Positions 16,400 through 22,880 of a stretch of 45,410 bases of DNA are shown one piece after another. Position 1 is the first letter of the stretch. Each line of letters opens with the position of its first letter. This stretch comes from Leisingera sp. ANG59 (GTDB taxonomy: Bacteria > Pseudomonadota > Alphaproteobacteria > Rhodobacterales > Rhodobacteraceae): the NCBI RefSeq assembly GCF_013317235.1, contig NZ_WLCM01000016.1:51603-97012 (forward strand), read 5' to 3'. A program made the translations under genes and the position numbers. A model generated the notes under the pieces. The model was not told where the DNA came from, did no database searches, and saw only the letters and a program-made list of their open reading frames with translations.

Positions 16400-17929
16400 T
16401 CAGATCAGCAGGAAGTCGCTGGCCCCGAGGTCCAGCTGCGCATCCATCTGGGCAATCTGCACCTGGGCGCCGCTGCCGCTGCCATCCGCATCATAGAACA
16501 GCTCGCCGGTCTTCCACTTGTACATGATGTGGTCGTTGCGGTCGTCCGCCCGCGCAGCGGTCTCGAAGAACTCCGCATCCAGCGAGTCGCCGCCGCCCTT
16601 GAGGCCGGTGAACACCGAGGTGTCGAGTGCGATCTTATCGGTCCCCGGCTTGAAGTCGGTGATGGTATCCACATTGGTGCTGCCATCGGGCGCGGTGTCG
16701 AAGATGAAGACATCCTTACCCGCGCCGCCGGTCAGCACGTCCTCGCCGGCGCCGCCGGTCAGCGCGTCATTGCCTTTCCGCCCGCGCAAGTCGTCATTAC
16801 CGGCGCCGCCGCGCAGTTCGTCGCCGCCCGCCCCGCCATACATATCGTCGTTGCCGGCGCCGCCGCGCAGCTCGTCGCTGCCGCCGCCGCCGCGCAGCTC
16901 GTCACTGCCGCCGCCGCCGCGCAGCTCGTCGCTGCCCTGCTTGCCAAGCAGCGCGTCATTGCCGGCGCTGCCGGTCAGCTGGTCGTCGCCGCTGGTGCCC
17001 TCCAGGATAAGGGAAATGCTGCCATCCGCCTCATCATTGCCGTGATCGGGCCGGATCACCGGCTCCTGGCTGCTGCCGTCCTCAGGCCCGGCATCGTCGC
17101 CGCGAGTGGCAATCCAGTCCGCCTTGGCCGCGTCCCAGTAATCGCGGGCGGCTTCACCCTGCAGCACTGTCCAGCCGGCGGGCGGCATCGGGTAATCGGA
17201 GGGCAGCGGCGTGTCGGAGAGGTTCAGGAACACGTTGTTCGAGGAGTGGATGGTCTTGTCCCAGGCCAGCTGCAGCCGCGAGTCCCCGACGTGGTTGACG
17301 TCGTCGATCGCAATGACGCTGTCGGTGATGCTCAGCTGGGGGCTCTTGCTTTCCATCTTGAAGGGCGACTGATGGGTCATCTGGCCCTTGAACAGATAGG
17401 ATTCCATCCGCATCAGCAGGCCGTCGATCTCCAGCACCTCATGGCTGGCGTCGGCCATGTTCTTGTGGCCCAGGCTGATGCCCGAGAAGACGCCGTCAAA
17501 CAGGCTGTTGCGGATGGCGCCGCTGACCGGGTTGTCGTTTTCGAAGGCGTCATCGCGCACGTCGCTGACCCAGACGTTGGAAATCTCGAAGCCATCGGAA
17601 TCGCCGGCCACCCGCAGCGCGTCCCAGGCCTGCGAGATCCGCATGTCATAGACATCGGCCTGCTCGGTGTCGCGCACCATCACCGCCGCCGAATTGGTAT
17701 AAAGCTGCAGCCACTCCCCGGTCAGCGGCACGGTGCCGTTGATGGTGGTGCCGTAGATGTCCATCCCGGTCTTCCCGTTGTCCACCAAGAAGGGGTACAG
17801 GTTGGTCTGGCTGCCGGTATTGGACACGGTCCAGCTCGCCTGGGTGGCGTCAATGGCCTGTGCATCGCCGCCGGCATACCGGTAGGCGTCATAGCCGTAA
17901 TCGCCGGTCAGGGTGATTGTCGAAACCAT
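16400..17929 (-). CDS. Secreted beta-helix-like protein with RTX repeats (paralog 1)
   Basis: The 509-residue product has two parts. Residues 1-290 resemble a right-handed beta-helix, with an acidic motif RDDAFEND at 125-132. They are closely shared with the proteins at 18597 and 31170. Residues of about 309-410 carry glycine/aspartate nonapeptide RTX repeats (SDELRGGGG and variants), which bind calcium outside the cell. A C-terminal block follows with KWKTGELFYDADGSGSG, ending in ASDFLLI, typical of type I secretion. There is no Sec signal. The second of two ATGs (17929) was chosen because the paralog has only that one, at the same distance from AAAAGGA. A carbohydrate-active role (lyase, epimerase, hydrolase or binding) is inferred from fold and locus only. 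Confidence 0.82.
   Translation of the reverse strand: MVSTITLTGDYGYDAYRYAGGDAQAIDATQASWTVSNTGSQTNLYPFLVDNGKTGMDIYGTTINGTVPLTGEWLQLYTNSAAVMVRDTEQADVYDMRISQAWDALRVAGDSDGFEISNVWVSDVRDDAFENDNPVSGAIRNSLFDGVFSGISLGHKNMADASHEVLEIDGLLMRMESYLFKGQMTHQSPFKMESKSPQLSITDSVIAIDDVNHVGDSRLQLAWDKTIHSSNNVFLNLSDTPLPSDYPMPPAGWTVLQGEAARDYWDAAKADWIATRGDDAGPEDGSSQEPVIRPDHGNDEADGSISLILEGTSGDDQLTGSAGNDALLGKQGSDELRGGGGSDELRGGGGSDELRGGAGNDDMYGGAGGDELRGGAGNDDLRGRKGNDALTGGAGEDVLTGGAGKDVFIFDTAPDGSTNVDTITDFKPGTDKIALDTSVFTGLKGGGDSLDAEFFETAARADDRNDHIMYKWKTGELFYDADGSGSGAQVQIAQMDAQLDLGASDFLLI
16690..17005 (-). repeat. RTX nonapeptide-coding tandem repeats
   Basis: About ten 27-bp units encode GGxGxDxLx-type nonapeptides. Several consecutive units are nearly identical at DNA level (SDELRGGGG repeated), so copy number could vary by recombination or slippage without a frame change. 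Confidence 0.75.
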
Positions 17930-18596
17930 ACTCATTAGTCCTTTTGGATCATTCCACTCGAAGGTTCGGATTACTCTCAGGGCGGGGGAAATGCCGGGCC
18001 GGCGGCGCCGGGGCAAGGGCGGCAGCGGATTCCCCGGCAGACTGGCAGGCATCCGCCATGGGCGGGGTTTTGCCGGGGCCGGGACCAGAAATGCCCCCTG
18101 GTTGAAACGTCCGGAAACTCATTGGCTTGCGGCGCCGCTGCGGGGCAAACCGGCCGCCTTGGTCCGGCGGCGGAATCTCTCTGCGGCGTTTTGTCAGATT
18201 GAATGGGTGATTCGAATGGGGCGCCGGCCGCAAGGGTGAAGCTTTGCAAGGGCTTATCCGCCGGCCAGCGTAATGGCCGGAACCGGAAGAGGACGGCGGC
18301 CGCCCGCGCAGCCGGGAGGGCGGCGTCAGGAAACATGGCACCAGGCGCTTGCGCGGCGCGCGGCTCAGCCGGAAGGGATTGCTCATGTCACTGCTCGATT
18401 TTCCAGCAGTGAATCACGGCGTTGCAAGCAAATCAACGGATGCTTCCCCTGCGGGCGGGCATCGGCCAAGTCTTGCCGGAGCGGGATCCGCAGCCGCCGG
18501 ATGGTCCCGCACGCCTGCCTTGACGGAGGCGGCCGGGTTTTGACCTATATAAGAGTGCGGCCCGGCCCGTTCGGGCCCTTATCAGCGAGGACAGCA
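17930..18596. promoter_or_regulatory. Divergent intergenic region with block conserved upstream of paralog 3
   Basis: These 667 bp separate the minus-strand RTX gene from the plus-strand paralog at 18597; I see no convincing gene. The stretch 18044-18130 matches 32893-32979 upstream of the third paralog. Shared elements are GCATCCGCCATGGGCGG, TTTTGCCG, GGTTGAAAC and GAAACTCATTGGCTTGC. In both cases the block ends about 201 bp before the start codon, so it is a good candidate for a shared promoter/operator. On the other side, CCTATATAAGAG at about 18544-18555 is a possible promoter element for the paralog at 18597. Confidence 0.5.
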
Positions 18597-19568
18597 ATGA
18601 AGCGGCGTGCCGCCCCGCCCCTGCGCAATCTCCGCCTGCCAGCCATGGCCGTGGCGCTGTGTTTCCTGGCGGCAGCGGCCTCGATGGCGCAAAGCCCCGC
18701 GGCGCTGCCGGACCGGGCTCTGGTGGGCGCCCGCTTCGGCTATGAGCAGTTCCGTGTCAATGGCAACGCGGCCAAGCGGATTGACGCCCGCGGCGCCAGC
18801 TGGACCCTCAGCAATCACGGCCTGCGCCAGAACCGCTACCCATTTCTCATCGACGGCAGCCGCCCGGGCACGCAGGTGGCCGGCGGCACCGTCAACGGAG
18901 AGGTGCCGCTCGATCTGGACTGGGCCGAAATCTACACCAATTCCGCCGCCGTGATGGCGCGCGACGCCCCCGGTATAGAGCTGCGCGGCTGGACCATCCG
19001 GCAGGTCTGGGACGGCATCCGCATTGCCGGCGTCTCGGAGGGGTTCCTGATCACTGAGGCCGCGGTGCACGGCACGCGCGACGATGCCATCGAAAATGAC
19101 CATGGCAATTCCGGGGTGATTTCCAACAGCCTGTTCGAAGGGGTTTTTTCCGGCCTGAGCATGACCCGCAAGCAGATGCCAGACCTGGCCGCCAGGGTGG
19201 TAATGCTCGACACTGTGCTGATGCGGATGCAGGCCTATCCGTTCCGGGGCGGCCGGACGCATGGGTCGCCTTTCAAGATCGAGGCGAACAGCCCGTCGCT
19301 GCGGATCCGCAACACGGTGCTGGCGGTCGAGGACGTGCACCATATCGGCCAGGGCCGCCTGGCGCAGGCCTGGCAGAAGACGCTCTCAGCCTCAAACAAC
19401 TATTTCCTGAATCTCTCCGATGAGCCGCTGCCGGAGGGCTACCCGCTGCCCGGCGAGGGCTGGACGGTGCTCCAGGGCCCGGCGGCCCGCGCCCGCTGGC
19501 AGGCGGCCCGCGCGCAGTGGTTTGCCGGTCCGTCCTCCGGCACGGGAAGGACGGCCCGGCGCCCCTGA
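18597..19568 (+). CDS. Sec-exported beta-helix-like protein (paralog 2)
   Basis: A 323-residue protein whose N-terminus (MKRRAAPPLRNLRLPAMAVA, then a hydrophobic stretch ending ASMAQS) is a Sec signal peptide. The remainder is homologous to the first 290 residues of the RTX proteins at 16400 and 31170: YPFLIDG, EIYTNSAAVMARD, RDDAIEND, SLFEGVFSGLS and SNNYFLNLSDEPLPEGYPLP are all kept. It lacks RTX repeats and the type I secretion end, so it should stay in the periplasm or leave by another route. GAGGA 5 nt before ATG 18597 fixes the start; the open frame extends to 18273. It is divergent from paralog 1. Function is unknown; the shared acidic RDDA.END motif is the best active-site candidate. 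Confidence 0.82.
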   Translation: MKRRAAPPLRNLRLPAMAVALCFLAAAASMAQSPAALPDRALVGARFGYEQFRVNGNAAKRIDARGASWTLSNHGLRQNRYPFLIDGSRPGTQVAGGTVNGEVPLDLDWAEIYTNSAAVMARDAPGIELRGWTIRQVWDGIRIAGVSEGFLITEAAVHGTRDDAIENDHGNSGVISNSLFEGVFSGLSMTRKQMPDLAARVVMLDTVLMRMQAYPFRGGRTHGSPFKIEANSPSLRIRNTVLAVEDVHHIGQGRLAQAWQKTLSASNNYFLNLSDEPLPEGYPLPGEGWTVLQGPAARARWQAARAQWFAGPSSGTGRTARRP

Positions 19569-19746
19569 CAGGGAGGGCGGGGCTGGGGGGCTGAAAAATG
19601 AAATGGGGCCTGAAAAATGAAATGCCGGGCTGCATTTAAAGCGGAAATACAAAAAGGATAATGCGGAAGATCCAAAGGGATTAAGGGCGAGCAACCCGAA
19701 GGGCGCATAGCGGTAAAGTTGCTTCAGCGGCCCCTTGATGATAGCA
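19569..19746 (+). promoter_or_regulatory. AT-rich region with 15-bp direct repeat upstream of the peptide genes
   Basis: CTGAAAAATGAAATG occurs at 19591-19605 and again at 19610-19624, a 19-bp period that places both copies on nearly the same face of the helix. The sequence then stays AT-rich to about 19690. It precedes the small-peptide cluster and may hold its promoter. No gene is seen. Confidence 0.4.
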
Positions 19747-19830
19747 TTAACCAGCTGATGCTGAAATTCTACGCATCTATTATCCTTGTACGAGTGTCGT
19801 GCAATTGGTTTGGCTCGGGAGGTTATTCTT
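19747..19830 (+). promoter_or_regulatory. Leader region of peptide gene 1 with dyad GATGC-N11-GCATC
   Basis: This 84-bp stretch is clearly similar to 20263-20349 before peptide gene 2 (TTAACCA..TGATG against TCAACCA..TGATG, and so on). GATGC at 19757-19761 and GCATC at 19773-19777 form an inverted repeat with an 11-base spacer, identical in spacing to the second copy. Conservation in both copies suggests an operator or RNA element. Confidence 0.5.
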
Positions 19831-20145
19831 GTGGACGAAAATAAAATCCCTTCGCAGAAAACAAACGACGGGAAATCCGGAGAGCCTTTGAATTACAGCC
19901 GCCGTGAAGCCGTGAAAGCACTGGCGAAATATTCCGCTGCAGTGGGCAGCGCGGCAATGGTCGTGGTCACTGCGGAGGGGTTGGTCAGCGAAGCCTCCGC
20001 CTATGGGGCCAAACCGAAGAAGAAATCTGGCGGCTGGAAGAAAATAAAGAGAATGCGCAGAGTGCGGAGAATGCGCAGAGTACGAAGAATGCGCAGAATG
20101 CGCAGAGTACGAAGAATGCGCAGAATGCGGAGTCGGCGGAGTTGA
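19831..20145 (+). CDS. Small peptide 1: conserved leader plus Arg/Met repeat tail
   Basis: Start GTG 19831 is supported by GGGAGG at 19817-19822 with 8-nt spacing, giving 104 residues. Residues 22-59 (YSRREAVKALAKYSAAVG ... EGLVSEASAYG) match residues 21-58 of the next peptide at 33 of 38 positions. The rest is unrelated: AKPKKKSGGWKK followed by nine 9-bp units coding MRR/VRR, a very basic tail. The leader has a twin-arginine look (SRREAVK, hydrophobic run, ASA-Y), so Tat export is one reading. A precursor peptide whose leader guides modification by the PqqD-like/kinase protein downstream is the other. The pairing of constant leader and variable tail favours the second. Function is not established. 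Confidence 0.6.
   Translation: MDENKIPSQKTNDGKSGEPLNYSRREAVKALAKYSAAVGSAAMVVVTAEGLVSEASAYGAKPKKKSGGWKKIKRMRRVRRMRRVRRMRRMRRVRRMRRMRSRRS
20049..20140 (+). repeat. 9-bp tandem repeat in peptide 1 tail
   Basis: Units of the type AGAATGCGC / AGAGTACGA repeat about nine times, coding MRR or VRR. An overlapping frame is open to 20189 and would code an Asn/Gln/Ser-rich tail (NAQSAENAQSTKNAQ) instead. Slippage could change length in 3-residue steps. Confidence 0.75.
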
Positions 20146-20262
20146 TTGCAGCCAGGGACAGGATAATCGGTTTTATGCCTGAACGGTGAGGTCTCCCGGC
20201 CAATTGCCGCCCGGATTTCTAGGGACCCTTCCGGAGCATCTCTCCTGGCCTTGATGGTCATC

Positions 20263-20349
20263 TCAACCAATTGATGCGCGGTTTCCACGCATCGGTTTCG
20301 GTCGTGCCAGTCTCGTGTGCATTGTTTGCCACAAGGAGGTAGTATTACT
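20263..20349 (+). promoter_or_regulatory. Leader region of peptide gene 2 with dyad GATGC-N11-GCATC
   Basis: Second copy of the region before peptide gene 1. GATGC at 20273-20277 and GCATC at 20289-20293 form the same dyad, here lengthened to GATGCG/CGCATC. AAGGAGG at 20333-20339 is the ribosome site for the ATG at 20350. Confidence 0.5.
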
Positions 20350-20547
20350 ATGAAACACAAGGTTTCCTCTCAAGACAAAACCGGCAAGAAAGCCGGCGAC
20401 CCTCAGGCATACAGCCGCCGCGAAGCTATGAAAGCGCTGGCGAAGTACTCCACGGCGGTGGGAGGCGCGGCAGCGGTCGTGGTCACCGCAGAAGGGCTGG
20501 TCAACGAAGCCTCCGCATATGGTCACTCCAGTTGGTGGTCGACTTAA
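20350..20547 (+). CDS. Small peptide 2: conserved leader plus short Ser/Trp tail
   Basis: ATG 20350 follows AAGGAGG by 10 nt and gives 65 residues. After a Lys-rich start the block YSRREAMKALAKYSTAVG ... EGLVNEASAYG repeats that of peptide 1, and the tail is only HSSWWST. If the shared block is a leader, the mature part would be this 7-residue Ser/Thr/Trp-rich segment, offering hydroxyls that a kinase-like enzyme could modify. If it is a Tat-like signal, cleavage after ASA would leave nine residues. It ends 21 bp before the PqqD/HPr-kinase-like gene, so they are probably co-transcribed. I know of no characterised homolog. Confidence 0.65.
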   Translation: MKHKVSSQDKTGKKAGDPQAYSRREAMKALAKYSTAVGGAAAVVVTAEGLVNEASAYGHSSWWST

Positions 20548-20568
20548 CCGTTGGCGGGGAAAGAAAAA

Positions 20569-21732
20569 GTGGTTTCCTCCCTGAACGGTGGGTTCCCCCA
20601 GCAAATTTCGGATCGGATTGAAGGGTTCTCTCTCGGAAGCGCTTTCTTGCTTCATTCCCGGGAAAGCGGAGCCCTTCTTTCCAGCAACGATTTCGGGCGC
20701 GATATCTATGACGCCCTCCGCGCGCGCCTGAATCTGCCGGAAATTGCTGACGAAATTGCCCGCCAGAACGGGTTCGAGCGTTCTGATGTCGAGCCTTTGG
20801 TTTCTGATGTTGTCCAGCAGTGGCAAGCTGCTGGGCTTTTTTTACAGGACATGTGCCCGTTTGTGGATCCAGTTCCCTACCGGGTGCCGGTAACGGATAT
20901 TTCGCACACCTACTGCTTCGGGAACAGATATGTCGTACTGCGTTGCGAGAACCCGAAGCTCTCGAAGCAGGTTGCGGCGTGTTTACGGATTTATGCGGCG
21001 GGGCCTCTGAGCAGTCCGGACGACGGCGAAACGGCCCTGCTGGATGTTATTGCCGAAGACGGTGAGTACGGTGTTTTCCGGGACCGGGTGCCGGTCTGGG
21101 GGCGCGCGCCGCATGATCTCACGCGGTATCACATCATCCGGGAATGCATGGATCATATCTGCACGCCCGCCCGTGTTGCCGCCCATCTTCATGCGGCGGC
21201 CGTCGCGCAGGGCGGGCAGGCCCTGATCCTGGCGGGCGGCAGCGGTCAGGGCAAGACAACCCTTTCCCTGGGCCTGCTGGCATCGGGATGCCAGCAGGCC
21301 GCTGACGATCATGTCGCCGTGGCGGTGGATGGGACGAACATGCTGGCGTTTCCGGCGGTGTCCTCGGTCAAACGCGGTGCGTGGAACCTGCCTTGGGTGC
21401 AGTCCTTGGATCCCGGCGGCAGCGCAGAAACCGCCTCGCCGCGCAACGGCGTCCGCTTTGTCAGGCCGCCGCGCACCGTTCCCGCAGCAACTCCGCTGCC
21501 GGTGTCCGCATTCGTGTTCCCGGACTATGCTGAAGGCGCGGAAAACAGCTGCAGCCTGCTGGATCCGGCCCAAGCCTTGACGCAGCTTATTCAGACCGGC
21601 GGGCGGGTGTCACGCCGCAATCCCTCCCTTGCGCCTCTGGTGGCGCTGCTGGACCGCGTGCCCTCCTACTATCTCCGCTATGGATCAACCGATTATTCTG
21701 TAGAGACATGCCAGTCCCTGCTCGCCCGCTGA
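20569..21732 (+). CDS. PqqD-like / HPr-kinase-like fusion protein
   Basis: The 387-residue protein starts at GTG 20569 (GGGGA 9 nt before; the frame is open from TTG 20551). Residues of about 25-90 look like a PqqD/RRE peptide-binding domain (SNDFGRDIYDALRARLNLPE ... EPLVSDVVQQWQAAGLF). The C-terminal half has the HPr kinase P-loop GGSGQGKT at 223-230, followed by QQAADDHVAV in the place of the usual ADD motif. Such kinases occur as the annotated HprK-related/PqqD pair beside NTP_transf_5 proteins, and a related kinase phosphorylates some lasso peptides. Here the two domains are in one chain and sit directly after two leader-type peptides. Phosphorylation of those peptides is the inferred role. 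Confidence 0.75.
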   Translation: MVSSLNGGFPQQISDRIEGFSLGSAFLLHSRESGALLSSNDFGRDIYDALRARLNLPEIADEIARQNGFERSDVEPLVSDVVQQWQAAGLFLQDMCPFVDPVPYRVPVTDISHTYCFGNRYVVLRCENPKLSKQVAACLRIYAAGPLSSPDDGETALLDVIAEDGEYGVFRDRVPVWGRAPHDLTRYHIIRECMDHICTPARVAAHLHAAAVAQGGQALILAGGSGQGKTTLSLGLLASGCQQAADDHVAVAVDGTNMLAFPAVSSVKRGAWNLPWVQSLDPGGSAETASPRNGVRFVRPPRTVPAATPLPVSAFVFPDYAEGAENSCSLLDPAQALTQLIQTGGRVSRRNPSLAPLVALLDRVPSYYLRYGSTDYSVETCQSLLAR

Positions 21733-22838
21733 ACCGGCTGCAGGCCTGCCGCTCGGTGCCGCACCGGGCCATTCTGGGCCTGATGGCCCCGGCCTTGGGC
21801 GCGCCGGTGCCGGACTCGCTGGCGCAGGATCTGCAGCAGAGCGATCCCGGGGAGCTGGTGAAAATCGCCACCTACAGCTGCGTGCACACGGTGATTGCCT
21901 CCGCCTTCGAAAACGCCCCCGGCCTCAAGCGCGCGGTGCCGCGCGACCTGCTGATCTATTTTGCCGAAATGCAGAAGGCCAACCGGCAGCGCAATGCCGC
22001 GATCCGGGCGCAGCTTCTGGAAATCGGGAGGATCCTTGCCGCGGAAGGCATCGAGGCGGTGGCGCTGAAAGGCGCCGCCGAACTGTTGAGCCCGGTATAC
22101 CCGGCCCCGGGAATGCGGTTTCTGAGCGACCTCGACCTGCTGCTGCGGGATCGGGACATCGAGGCCGCGGGCGCTGCCCTCGAAGCCGCCGGCGCCGCCC
22201 CCAGCCGCTCGCGCGGCCTCACCGGGCGCGGCCACCATCACCTGCCGCCGCTGACCTGCGGAAGCTGGGCGGTCTCCGTCGAGCTGCATCACGCGCTGGG
22301 GGCGGCAAAGGTGCGCAGCCTGCTGCAGGCGGATGAGGTCATGGCCGCCGCGCAGCCCAGCGGCCGGCCGGGCCTGCGCCTGCCCGATCCGCTGCACCGG
22401 GTGATGCATCTGACGGCGCATGCGGAACTGTCCAAGCGGCCGCTGGAGGCACCAGTGCTGCCGCTGCGCGATTGCCTGGAGTTCCATCAGATGCAACGGG
22501 CGCTGCCACCCGGGACCGTGCCGGCCGCGCGCGCCGGATTTGCCGCGGCAGGCTGCAGAAAGGCCTTCACCCGGCTGGCGGAGGCCGCCAGGGCCGTTCT
22601 TGAGCCGGCCGCCACCCCGGAAACCGGGGCCGGGTTGCGCTGCGGCAACAGGATGCTGCGGCTGTTCGGGCGGCCCGCGGAACAGAAGCTCCGCAAGGCG
22701 GCGGGCTGGACCGGCTTCTACATCTGCCAGTTTGTCATCAACCCGCAGTTGCGCAGCTATTATCTGCGGATGCTGGCAAACCCTCCCGCGCTGGCGCGGG
22801 TGTTTGATTTCCACAGGAAATGGCTGCAGCGGTTCTGA
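21708..22838 (+). CDS. NTP_transf_5-type nucleotidyltransferase-like protein
   Basis: A 376-residue protein that overlaps the kinase-like gene by 25 bp. GIEAVALKGAAELL followed by GMRFLSDLDLLLRD is the signature of the uncharacterised NTP_transf_5 nucleotidyltransferases, with the catalytic Asp pair in SDLDLL. A His-rich segment (GRGHHHLPP) and VELHHALG come next, as in the family. The C-terminal third is helical. In other genomes such proteins sit beside HprK-related kinases and in lasso-peptide clusters, so it probably belongs to the same system as the two peptides. The nucleotide and acceptor are unknown. ATG 21708 has no strong ribosome site, consistent with coupling to the gene before it. 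Confidence 0.8.
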   Translation: MPVPARPLNRLQACRSVPHRAILGLMAPALGAPVPDSLAQDLQQSDPGELVKIATYSCVHTVIASAFENAPGLKRAVPRDLLIYFAEMQKANRQRNAAIRAQLLEIGRILAAEGIEAVALKGAAELLSPVYPAPGMRFLSDLDLLLRDRDIEAAGAALEAAGAAPSRSRGLTGRGHHHLPPLTCGSWAVSVELHHALGAAKVRSLLQADEVMAAAQPSGRPGLRLPDPLHRVMHLTAHAELSKRPLEAPVLPLRDCLEFHQMQRALPPGTVPAARAGFAAAGCRKAFTRLAEAARAVLEPAATPETGAGLRCGNRMLRLFGRPAEQKLRKAAGWTGFYICQFVINPQLRSYYLRMLANPPALARVFDFHRKWLQRF

Positions 22839-22880
22839 CAAAGCGGCGCGGCAGCCGTTGCCGGAAGAAACGCAGGCGCC

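Noticed and set aside
16331..17938. Plus-strand 535-codon frame with Ala/Val repeats opposite the RTX gene
   Set aside because: The repeats are only the complement of the RTX nonapeptide array; composition is artefactual.
20049..20140. CRISPR-like array
   Set aside because: The units are 9 bp, continuous, without spacers, and coding; no cas gene is nearby. The RTX repeats at 16690-17005 are rejected for the same reason.
20001..20360. Minus-strand frame with Leu-Arg-Ile repeats
   Set aside because: It is the complement of the 9-bp repeat in peptide 1; the leader homology and ribosome site fix the plus strand as coding.
19831..22838. Lasso-peptide biosynthetic cluster
   Set aside because: The kinase-like and NTP_transf_5 genes occur in some lasso clusters, but no B2-type protease or asparagine-synthetase-like cyclase is visible here.
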